A DNA stretch of 7,265 nucleotides from JBOHHR01 sp050740975. Lineage in GTDB: Bacteria > Pseudomonadota > Gammaproteobacteria > JBOHHR01. The stretch spans positions 1 through 7,265 of the forward strand of contig JBOIEE010000313.1 in assembly GCA_050740975.1 (NCBI GenBank), given 5' to 3'. The notes beneath the pieces were generated by a model. It was not told where the DNA came from and ran no database searches. It saw nothing but the letters and a program-made list of their open reading frames with translations. This document shows positions 1-4,706 of this stretch, one piece after another (position 1 is the stretch's first letter; each line of letters begins with the position of its first letter). The translations under genes and the position numbers were made by a program.

Positions 1-562
1 CGTTAGCCGCTGGTTTCGAATAGGATCTCTTCATGGTAAAGATCGCGACCGCCACAATGAGTGCGGCAATGAGCAGCAAGATCCAGATATACGCTCCCAC
101 GTAGCTCATGACCACGAAGCTCGCGCCGAGAAACACGCCTACGCCCATGAACCGCCGATCCAGGTGCACCCCGTAGAGAAAGGTTACGAGCGCAAAAAGG
201 AGCAGAGTGATCATGCCCATAGTGGCTCGCGGTATATTGCCTGCGCTCAGCAGCGTGTAAGCCAACTCCACGGCTAACAGAAGGCCCCCCCAATGCAATA
301 GCTCCGTAAGAAATAAGCGTGTCCATTTATCCCCGGTACCCCGGCTACGCGCCCGTTGAACGAGGAAACAAAAGGCACCAAACACAGGAATCATCGTCAG
401 CCAGTACAGATGGCTCTGGTCCCTGTTGACATAGGTGATGGCCACACCAAGAAACGCCAGCCCAAACGTTCCGCCTAGCACAAACACGTCCGTCGTCAAA
501 CTACCGAAGAGGGTAAGCTTCGGGGGTTCTTCCTCGGTGGCAATACGATCTTGCTCTAACAT
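1..562 (-). CDS. Unidentified six-helix integral membrane protein (3' end beyond the window)
   Basis: Reading leftward from ATG 562-560, the frame stays open for 187 codons to the window edge, so the C-terminus is not seen. The first ~22 residues are acidic and polar (MLEQDRIATEEEPPK). Six hydrophobic segments follow at roughly residues 24-45, 51-68, 83-105, 113-131, 138-155 and 157-177, separated by short charged loops such as QRARSRGTGDKW and HLDRRF. A basic stretch (MKRSYSKP) near the edge suggests the protein ends soon after. A TGA lies two codons before the ATG and AAAGG precedes it by about 9-10 bases, which fixes this start. No motif identifies a family; the composition would suit a small inner-membrane protein. 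It is the longest undamaged frame in the window and divergent from the rest. Confidence 0.75.
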   Translation of the reverse strand, partial: MLEQDRIATEEEPPKLTLFGSLTTDVFVLGGTFGLAFLGVAITYVNRDQSHLYWLTMIPVFGAFCFLVQRARSRGTGDKWTRLFLTELLHWGGLLLAVELAYTLLSAGNIPRATMGMITLLLFALVTFLYGVHLDRRFMGVGVFLGASFVVMSYVGAYIWILLLIAALIVAVAIFTMKRSYSKPAAN

Positions 563-714
563 GTCTCAACGCCTTTTAACTCTCAATAGGAATGTTCGGC
601 AAGCTTTGTGCCGCGCACGGCGTATCGAGGCTAAGACCCTCTTGCTCGAGGATTTAATCGCTCGCTCATAGGTATTGGAGCTTCTCTGTCGCAGAACGCA
701 GGGGTAACATCTAC

Positions 715-738
715 CGGTAAACTCGGTAAGCTTTACAG
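715..738. repeat. Tandem CGGTAA motif running into an imperfect GTAAG/TTTAC inverted repeat
   Basis: Two 9-bp units, CGGTAAACT and CGGTAAGCT, differ at one base and lie head to tail. The second continues into TTACAG, so GTAAG and TTTAC form an imperfect inverted repeat around one C. The block sits about 150 bases upstream of the minus-strand membrane gene start. It could be an operator for that gene or part of a dispersed repeat; function unknown. Confidence 0.5.
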
Positions 739-876
739 AAGCCGCTAGCCTGTGCAGAAGAACTTGGATCCTCATGCGTGGAGAGGACGGCGTGGTCGGC
801 GGCATGTTTAAGGCCGGCCTAGAGCTACGACACCGCCCGAGCCGATTTTTCCTTCGTGCCCGATTGAGATCCAGTT

Positions 877-914
877 CGGGTAAGACTTACAGCTCCAGCC
901 TGAAATTCTTACCG
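877..914. repeat. GTAAG/CTTAC inverted repeat plus a reversed CTTACCG copy
   Basis: CGGGTAAGACTTACAG at 877-892 contains the perfect inverted repeat GTAAG-A-CTTAC. It closely resembles CGGTAAGCTTTACAG at 724-738. A reversed copy, CTTACCG, follows at 908-914. The orientation and spacing suggest a repeated protein-binding site or a degenerate dispersed repeat. Nothing downstream tells which. Confidence 0.5.
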
Positions 915-1059
915 ACGAACCTTGGTGGAGGACTGCATCCATCTGTACGTAGCGTAGTCATCTCGTTGTTCAACGAAGCTTAACCTATTACCTCGCCGTT
1001 GGCCTAGAACTTGTGAGAGGTTAAAGCAGTATCATGCATCTATCGAAGGAGGTGGACTC

Positions 1060-1221
1060 ATGAACCCCAACGAAGACCGCTGGCATCAATGCTACTGGAA
1101 AGAGTGGGACGCGATCAAAAAACGATGTGACGAGCTGACGTGGCGTGAACGGGCCAAGGACGGCCCCACTCAAAACAAGGTGAAGCTTTCGCGTCTCGCG
1201 GTGCATCTCCGCAAAGCTTAA
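1060..1221 (+). CDS. Small intact ORF, 53 residues, unknown function
   Basis: ATG 1060 is preceded by AAGGAGGT at 1046-1053 with a six-base spacer, an essentially ideal Shine-Dalgarno, and the frame runs 53 codons to TAA 1219-1221. The protein is hydrophilic and rich in charge and tryptophan: MNPNEDRWHQCYWKEWDAIK at the N-terminus, then a Lys/Arg/Glu-rich middle and the end SRLAVHLRKA. There is no signal peptide or membrane segment. Two cysteines (residues 11 and 23) do not form a CxxC pair. I do not recognise a family. An opposite-strand frame at 1206-1021 overlaps it but has no ribosome site. The combination of a strong translation signal and an uninterrupted frame in a decayed neighbourhood suggests it is expressed or lost its use recently. 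Confidence 0.65.
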   Translation: MNPNEDRWHQCYWKEWDAIKKRCDELTWRERAKDGPTQNKVKLSRLAVHLRKA

Positions 1222-1322
1222 CTACGGCGCAGTGGGGCAAACGGCCTTAAAGCCCGTGTCCGCATCGCGTTTAGGGCGATCGAGGCGGTTGCTCAACTGC
1301 GGTTTCTAGCTAGGATTAAAGA

Positions 1323-1617
1323 GAAGCGGCCGTTTTGCTAGATGTGCTCGTACGCGATCTGCGCGTAGTGAAGGGGACCGTTTCGGGCGTCCTCATCAAT
1401 AACACGGGATAAGAGTTGCAAAGCGTGGATCTATTGATCCGCTATAACTGGAACAACTTGCCTTCGCCTGGACAAGACAATAGCCCAAGCAAGGCGAACG
1501 TATCAGAAGCAGATCTCGGCTGGGGAAAAGGTGCCGTTCACCTGTTACCCGGAATCGCGTCGGTCCCAACGATCCGACGGCTTGACCTCTGTGGTCGTTG
1601 TCAGCTTCAGGCTGTAG
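1323..1617 (+). pseudogene. Decayed FxLYD-like beta-sandwich protein
   Basis: From 1323 one frame reads EAAVLLDVLVRDLRVVKG, then TVSGVLINNTG, then TAA 1410-1412, then ELQSVDLLIRYNW. This alternating pattern (VxGxVxNxTG..lxxVxLLIRYxW) is typical of FxLYD-like or related Ig-like domains found in small exported proteins. The TAA is most simply a CAA Gln codon mutated to stop. At 1522-1525 a run of four G shifts the frame; with three G the protein continues as WEKVPFTCYPE, then SDGLTSVVVVSFRL, to TAG 1615-1617. No start or signal peptide can be placed, since stops block the frame just upstream. At least two independent lesions make it a pseudogene. Fold assignment is from pattern only and tentative; that this strand and these frames were once coding is more certain. 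Confidence 0.6.
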
Positions 1618-1618
1618 T

Positions 1619-1817
1619 GGCCGTTTTGGGCCGTTGTCTCGAATCTTCCATCAGAGCTTGCATTTAGGATGAACTCCTGCTTCGAAACCGCTTCAGCCGC
1701 ACCAATCTATCCTACGAAGCGGTAGATCTCAGGCTGTCTTTGAAGCCCTTTGACTGGCTTCGGATCTATGGGCGCGGCGGTGCGATCATTCGCAGCGAGC
1801 TAGACCTGGATCCATAG
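1619..1817 (+). pseudogene. Fragment of a DUF1207-type outer-membrane protein gene
   Basis: One frame gives SGRFGPLSRIFHQSLHLG up to 1666. After a net two-base loss at 1667-1668 it continues as DELLLRNRFSRTNLSYEAVD (1668 on), then LRLSLKPFDWLRIYGRGGAI and IRSELDLDP to TAG 1815-1817. The HQS.HLGDE motif, the N(L/V)SYE segment and the LR(I/L)YG.GG segment match what I know of DUF1207 proteins, predicted beta-barrel proteins of the outer membrane in Gram-negative bacteria. The terminal TAG falls where a Trp (DPW) is usual, consistent with TGG to TAG. Only about 66 residues of a protein several times longer remain; both ends are missing and it abuts the preceding remnant. Function of the family is unknown to me. 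Confidence 0.62.
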
Positions 1818-2065
1818 ACAGCCCTCGGCAGTTAATACTTAACATGTGAAACTGAGCGGTACTGGAGCTGGTAACAAATTACCATCGCACCGGTAAAATT
1901 TGCAGCATGAATCGGAAGTAGGTTCCCCTCAGTAAAGCCCCCTCATGGCTCGGTGAACGGCTGCCGTATTGATAAGGACCTGTTTATCCTGTTTATCCCT
2001 CAGCGTAGCGATTCTGGCACACAAGTTGAGTCGGTTGTTTTGAAACTCCAGAGGAGACCATAGAA
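1818..2065. other. Gene-free stretch with short repeats
   Basis: No gene is visible. It contains the perfect inverted repeat TGGTAA-CAAA-TTACCA at 1869-1884, another CGGTAAAA at 1891-1898, and a perfect 9-bp tandem repeat TGTTTATCC at 1981-1989 and 1990-1998. The last lies about 70 bases before the transposase fragment and might mark the end region of that element, but no matching copy was found downstream. Confidence 0.45.
1869..1884. repeat. Perfect 6-bp inverted repeat, TGGTAA/TTACCA
   Basis: TGGTAA and TTACCA are separated by CAAA, with a further CGGTAAAA seven bases downstream. This is the same GGTAA/TTACC theme seen near 720, 880 and 3300. It could be a regulator site or the trace of a dispersed repeat. 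Confidence 0.5.
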
Positions 2066-2284
2066 ATGAAAACTGAAGAGATCTACAGATTTGAACAGGT
2101 CTACGAGCAACCGCAGAGGAATCGATTAGCGGTGCAGGAAGCGGCGGAGATTTTGGGTGTGCGCGCGCACACGCTGCGCTATGGCAGCGCACGATATGAA
2201 ACGCAAGGTTTGGATCCCGTCGAGCCTGCGTGGGCCAGAGCTGTTCCGCTCGATGAGCTCCTGGAGTTCCAGGAGCTTCGTTAA
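2066..2284 (+). pseudogene. N-terminal fragment of an ISNCY-like transposase
   Basis: ATG 2066 has a GAGGAG site ~9 bases upstream. The product begins MKTEEIYRFEQVYEQPQRNR, then the helix-turn-helix LAVQEAAEILGVRAHTLRYG (residues ~26-45), then SARYETQGLD and WARAVPLDELLEFQELR. In ISNCY-type transposases the same order is seen: an xAAEILGVxxxTLRRWxxRYExxGLxGL helix-turn-helix, then a VPxDEVLxLLELYR segment before the catalytic core. Here the RRW part is altered (RYGS), the frame stops at 72 residues, and no catalytic core follows. The last codons form a 22-bp near-palindrome. This is a dead remnant, not an active element. A MerR-type regulator was considered because of the EAAEILGVxxHTLRY stretch, but the downstream segment fits the transposase better. 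Confidence 0.6.
2256..2277. repeat. 22-bp inverted repeat at the break of the transposase fragment
   Basis: Arms AGCTCCTGGA and TCCAGGAGCT are perfectly complementary with only GT between them. It lies within the codons for DELLEFQELR, just before the stop. It may be a chance product of repeated Leu/Glu codons, or a structure that favoured the deletion of the rest of the gene. Confidence 0.6.
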
Positions 2285-2385
2285 GGCCAATCGCAGCCGC
2301 GAGACTGATGAAGCGGTCCGCACTCTGACGGCAATCCAAGGGCTTCGGATCCGCATTCGGATTAAGTGAGACTGAGGTTCTTACA

Positions 2386-2515
2386 ATGACGCTTGCGAGA
2401 GAACGCTTGCGAGAGAACGCGTACGCCTCGCGGCGGTCGGGGATATCCATTACACCCGCGCCTCCCAGGGCACGCTGCAGAGCCTCTGTGCCTTCGTAGC
2501 CGAGAACGCTCTGCG
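2386..2515 (+). pseudogene. 5' fragment of a metallophosphoesterase gene, frameshifted by a 14-bp duplication
   Basis: ATG 2386 has GAGG at 2374-2377. Right after the start the 14-bp unit ACGCTTGCGAGAGA occurs twice in tandem (2389-2402, 2403-2416), which shifts the frame to a TAG at 2497-2499. Removing one copy gives MTLARERVRLAAVGDIHYTR followed by ASQGTLQSLCAFVAENA. LAAVGDIHYTR is a calcineurin-like phosphoesterase start: a beta strand followed by the metal-binding DxH motif, here D15 and H17. The rest, including the GDxxD and GNHE motifs, is absent, because the sequence passes into the nucleotidyltransferase remnant within about 15 bases. The enzyme would have hydrolysed phosphoester bonds; its substrate cannot be told. 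The good ribosome site and the preserved start suggest the 14-bp duplication may have been the first hit. Confidence 0.68.
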
Positions 2516-3000
2516 CGGTCGACGATGCATGGTTCGAACATGCCGCTGGCGCAGAGGTGCTCGGGATCTCGGTACGCCTCTGCCCACCCGAGGAGACGAT
2601 CTGGTAGAAGGCTTTCATCGCCGAGCGCGAGCGCTACGATGGCGCCGACGTCGCACATATGCTCAAGGCTTGCGGCGAGACCTTGGACTGGCCGCGCCTG
2701 CTGCGCCGCTTCGATCGCCACTAGCGCGTGCTCATGAGCCATATCGTGCTGTTTGGCTACATCTATCCAGGCGAGCGGGAGATCCCAGAGTGGGTCATGG
2801 AGTATTTTATCGAGAGACTGCAGGATGAGATGTGCTCCACCCCTCGCCCCAATCGAGTTTGTCAAGGCACCGTTTTGTCCCGCAGCCAATACTTGGTCGA
2901 CGTCATGCAGTGGGACTACGACGACGCCCGGCTACGCCCCTGCGGTTCACTTTCGAGCGAGGAGATCGCCCATTGGAGCGCAGCGGCCGAGCTTGATTGA
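2516..3000 (+). pseudogene. C-terminal part of a nucleotidyltransferase-family protein gene
   Basis: From 2518 one frame reads VDDAWFEHAAGAEVLG, then VRLCPPEETIW, TAG 2605-2607, KAFIAERERYDGADVAHMLK, LDWPRLLRRFDRH, TAG 2722-2724, RVLMSHIVLFGYIYPGER, RVCQGTVLSRSQYLVDV and SSEEIAHWSAAAELD to TGA 2998-3000. From memory this matches the C-terminal two-thirds of a nucleotidyltransferase-like family whose genes lie beside metallophosphoesterase genes. Typical members have PPEExIWSKAF and HWRVLLSH, so the first TAG replaces Ser (TCG) and the second Trp (TGG), each by one base. The N-terminal nucleotide-binding part (GS...D motifs) is lost. ATG 2728, after the second stop, would give at most a 90-residue C-terminal piece. 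Confidence 0.68.
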
Positions 3001-3160
3001 CCGCCATGCCTTGCGGGCAACGCAGCGGATGGGCTGGGCGATAGCCTTGCGTCTTTCCGATCGATGATCGCGGCGATCCGAAAGCCGGTAATTCTTTCAG
3101 GGTAGCGCGGCATTTATTACCGATTGTGGAAACTGAGTCTGGGCTCACTTAAGGAGCACA

Positions 3161-3176
3161 GACCTTACGTAAGGTC
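3161..3176. repeat. 16-bp perfect palindrome GACCTTACGTAAGGTC
   Basis: The sequence is identical to its reverse complement over 16 bases. Such length and symmetry fit an operator for a dimeric regulator. MerR-type operators look similar (dyads within a long promoter spacer), but no flanking -35/-10 pair could be assigned. Its core CTTACGTAAG belongs to the same GTAA/TTAC theme as the other sites. Confidence 0.6.
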
Positions 3177-3298
3177 CAGAGATTTCACCCTGTGCATCCG
3201 GCAAGGTGATCGCCGTAGCTTACCAAGCCGCGATGAAGTCGTTGTTCTGAAAGGGCGCCTGCTCGAAGTGGACATTTCGGTAAGGTCTACTTCGATCG

Positions 3299-3326
3299 TT
3301 ACCTCGATCGGTAATTTTTACCGATC
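3299..3326. repeat. Hairpin GATCGGTAA-TTT-TTACCGATC with an extra upstream TTACC
   Basis: Nine-base perfect arms at 3306-3314 and 3318-3326 flank TTT. Another TTACC at 3299-3303 can pair with the GGTAA of the left arm, so two alternative dyads share one half-site. No T-run follows on either strand, so it is not a canonical terminator. An operator or a mobile repeat end are the alternatives. Confidence 0.6.
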
Positions 3327-3476
3327 AGGCTTGCTCAGATGTTCCTCGGTGAATCGGGCATCGCATTGATAAGTCGGCTGAATTAATGGTCTTGTCCGGT
3401 ATTGCTACAAGGCATGCGCAAACTAAACCACGCGAGCGAGGCTCGTGATCCGAAAATCCACAGTACGGAGGTAACC

Positions 3477-3736
3477 ATGAAATTGAGCAAGACCTTGATT
3501 CCCGCGCTGGTCTTACTAGCCGGTACGGGCTGGGCGATGGCGGAGGAAGAATCGGTGGAGACGCTCCCTCGCTTCAGCCAAGTGGATAACGGACCAAAAA
3601 CGGTGGGATCTCCAAGACCGAGGCCGTCCAAGTGCCTGGCTTAGCCGAGGTGTTCGCGCAGGTGGACATCAACGCGGACGGTTGGGTAAACCAGGACGAA
3701 TACAGGGCCGTGGAGCAAGCCTCAAGAGGAACCTAA
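3477..3736 (+). pseudogene. Secreted EF-hand protein, frameshifted
   Basis: ATG 3477 is preceded by GGAGG at 3467-3471. The product starts with a Sec signal peptide, MKLSKTLIPALVLLAGTGWA then MAEE, with likely cleavage at AMA|EE. The mature part begins LPRFSQVDN. At 3591-3596 (GGACCA) there are two bases too many: dropping one G and one C gives VDNDKNGGISKTEA, an EF-hand loop (Asp-x-Asp-x-Asn-Gly-x-Ile). The restored frame goes on through PGLAEVFAQV and a second, canonical loop DINADGWVNQDE (D1, N3, D5, G6, E12) to TAA 3734-3736, for 85 residues in total. As it stands translation ends at 3644 after 55 residues and loses both calcium sites. The family is a small periplasmic calcium-binding protein of unknown role. 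The lesion is two single-base additions in short runs, so read error is possible. Confidence 0.75.
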
Positions 3737-3740
3737 GTCA

Positions 3741-3792
3741 ACTCCTAGGCCGCCCATGGCGGCCGCAGGACGGAGCCAACCCGCCTGGGAGT
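3741..3792. terminator. Possible structured terminator after the EF-hand gene
   Basis: GGCCGCC and GGCGGCC pair perfectly around a three-base loop at 3748-3764, five bases after the EF-hand stop region begins. A longer outer stem, ACTCCTAGGC at 3741-3750 with GCCTGGGAGT at 3783-3792, is complete if one U-G pair is allowed. The two stems share three bases, so they would compete. There is no T-run, so if it terminates transcription it is not a classical intrinsic terminator. Confidence 0.4.
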
Positions 3793-3883
3793 CACGTGTT
3801 CTAGGGGGAACGCGCGCAACCTCCGGGCGGAGTACTCCCATGGCAATGAGATCACGCCCGCGAAACCGTTTTTGGAGGTCGCC

Positions 3884-4470
3884 ATGAATTATGACGAGAT
3901 CAAAGGCCTTTTAGGAAACGAGTTGTCAGCGGTCGAAACATACGAACGGGCCGTCGGGGAACGAGCGTGGGATCTTCTTCGAGCTGAGCAAACCCAGCAT
4001 TTGGTCAATATCCTTGTCGACCACCTGGCGGCCGCTTCGCAACTCCAAGCCGAGATCCAACAAATCACGAGTACGCCAGTCGATGGCACAGAAAAACGAG
4101 AAATCTGGTTCACGTGGGGTCTAGAGGCTAGGAGACTGTTCGGCGATGCCGAACTTTTAGCGACGAGGCCACGATCCAGGCGCTGAAGGAGGGCGAGGAG
4201 AGGAGCCTTAAAGGCTATCAAAACATCCTCCAAGATCCCGCTTTGCCAACCCCCATGAAGACCCTCGTCGATAGCCTGGTAACGAAGCAACGAGCGCACA
4301 TACGGGCCTTACAGCGGTTGATGGAAAATTTTCGCAATCACCCTTCAACGAACCCGGCGCTCAAACGCGAGGAAAGCGAAGACGCTTTAGACAAGGTGTT
4401 GCAAGACACCTCTTCTGCGAGTGATCCGCTGGCCATTATACAACCGGGACACAAGGCCCCGACAGTATGA
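3884..4470 (+). pseudogene. DUF2383-type four-helix protein, frameshifted
   Basis: ATG 3884 has GGAGG at 3874-3878 with a five-base spacer, better than the TTG 12 bases upstream. The first frame reads MNYDEIKGLLGNELSAVETY and onward through FTWGLEARRLFGDAELL, then drifts to TGA at 4184-4186. One base is missing around 4155-4160 (TTTTAG): restoring an A gives LLSDEATIQALKEGEE, then SLKGYQNILQD and LVTKQRAHIRALQRLM, to TGA 4468-4470, 195 residues in all. The pattern of paired amphipathic helices, with EGEExxLKxYQ in the third and KQRAHIRAL in the fourth, fits DUF2383 (PA2169-type) ferritin-like helical bundles, whose function is unknown but which often occur with stress proteins. The C-terminal ~45 residues are polar and probably disordered. 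The single-base loss sits in a T-run and might be a read error. Confidence 0.7.
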
Positions 4471-4562
4471 ACTGGGATAGAGCACTTTTAGCCAGTCTTG
4501 TCGTGATCGTGCTAACGGCGCTCAATGCTTGCGCGCGGGAAGGGAGGCTTTATGATAACTAA
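4467..4562 (+). CDS. Tiny putative lipoprotein, 31 residues
   Basis: ATG 4467 overlaps the DUF2383 stop as ATGA, a usual sign of translational coupling. The product is MNWDRALLASLVVIVLTALN followed by ACAREGRLYDN, ending at TAA 4560-4562. It has an n-region with one Arg, a hydrophobic stretch of about 14 residues and a Cys at residue 22 preceded by LNA, which fits a lipobox except for Asn at -2. Cleavage would leave a ten-residue lipopeptide, similar in scale to entericidins but without sequence likeness. It overlaps the next start by 11 bases. There is little independent ribosome signal, so its translation depends on the upstream frame. It may instead be a truncated lipoprotein or a chance frame. 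Confidence 0.4.
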   Translation: MNWDRALLASLVVIVLTALNACAREGRLYDN

Positions 4563-4686
4563 AAAGCCGTTTTTGACCGATATCTCAACGCTCCCCATCA
4601 CCCGGCGCCTGCTGGAGGAGATCCTGGCCGTTGAGGAGGAGCACGCCGACGATCTGGTCAATCTTCTCGAACGCCTGGAGCGCTGA
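4552..4686 (+). pseudogene. Ferritin/Dps-like gene collapsed by internal deletion, 44 codons left
   Basis: ATG 4552 follows GGGAGG at 4542-4547. The product starts MITKKPFLTDISTL and ends ITRRLLEEILAVEEEHADDL VNLLERLER with TGA 4684-4686. In the ferritin-like (Dps-like) family I know, members of ~170 residues begin with (F)xTDIxTLRERA and end with DPTTRRLLEEILAVEEEHADDL. So this frame appears to join the true N-terminus to the last helix, with about 115-125 residues missing near 4588-4600 and the frame kept. Helices carrying most of the diiron ligands are gone; only the terminal ExxH (EEEHADD) remains. It cannot form a ferroxidase. Whether the 44-residue helix is still made is open, since start, ribosome site and stop are intact. 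Confidence 0.65.
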
Positions 4687-4706
4687 GGTGCCGGCGCCTG
4701 CTCTGC

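Larger units (their letters stand above)
563..1045. other. Gene-poor intergenic stretch with GGTAA/TTACC motifs
   Basis: No frame here has a convincing start, ribosome site or recognisable family. The visible structure is a set of CGGTAA-type motifs: a 9-bp near-tandem repeat CGGTAAACT/CGGTAAGCT at 715-732 running into TTACAG, and GTAAG-A-CTTAC at 880-890 followed by CTTACCG at 908-914. Around 936-981 one plus frame reads HPSVRSVVISLFNEA, which resembles the N-terminus of a family 2 glycosyltransferase, then stops. That is too little to call a gene. Confidence 0.5.
3001..3476. other. Gene-poor stretch with strong palindromes
   Basis: Frames are open in places (for example the plus strand from 3124 to 3369) but they read across palindromes, lack ribosome sites and show no family pattern, so I call no gene. 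Content: CCGGTAA near 3085-3091, TTACCG at 3117-3122, a 16-bp perfect palindrome at 3161-3176, CGGTAAGGTCTAC at 3278-3290 and a hairpin-like alternation of TTACC and GGTAA at 3299-3326. The last ~70 bases presumably hold the leader of the EF-hand gene; no clear promoter was found. Confidence 0.5.

Noticed and set aside
3..326. 107-codon minus-strand frame
   Set aside because: It lies in a different frame of the same strand as the membrane protein; its product is His/Arg-rich and low in hydrophobic segments, as expected of a shadow frame.
774..983. 69-codon plus frame ending in SVVISLFNEA, like a family 2 glycosyltransferase start
   Set aside because: Only about 14 residues at the very end resemble the family, no continuation was found after the stop, and the frame crosses the GGTAA repeats. 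Kept as a hint only.
1545..1706. Minus-strand stop-to-stop frame with a protein-like sequence (FILNASSDGRFETT)
   Set aside because: It looks plausible as a beta-rich peptide, but it has no start and is antisense to two plus-strand remnants whose patterns extend well beyond it.
1981..1998. TGTTTATCC twice in tandem as a CRISPR or iteron array
   Set aside because: Only two units with no spacer and no further copies; listed as a short repeat only.
2066..2284. MerR-type regulator that would bind the nearby palindromes
   Set aside because: The helix-turn-helix looks MerR-like in part, but the segment after it (ARAVPLDELLEFQEL) fits an ISNCY-type transposase and there is no MerR dimerisation helix.
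1929..2618. 229-codon open frame on the minus strand
   Set aside because: It is antisense to the transposase, phosphoesterase and nucleotidyltransferase remnants, all of which show clear plus-strand family patterns. It has no ribosome site or family pattern.
2393..2737. 114-codon plus frame overlapping the phosphoesterase and nucleotidyltransferase remnants
   Set aside because: Arg/Ser/Ala-rich translation without a ribosome site; the two other plus frames carry the family patterns.
3124..3369. 81-codon plus frame
   Set aside because: Reads through the palindromes at 3161-3176 and 3299-3326, has no ribosome site and no family pattern.
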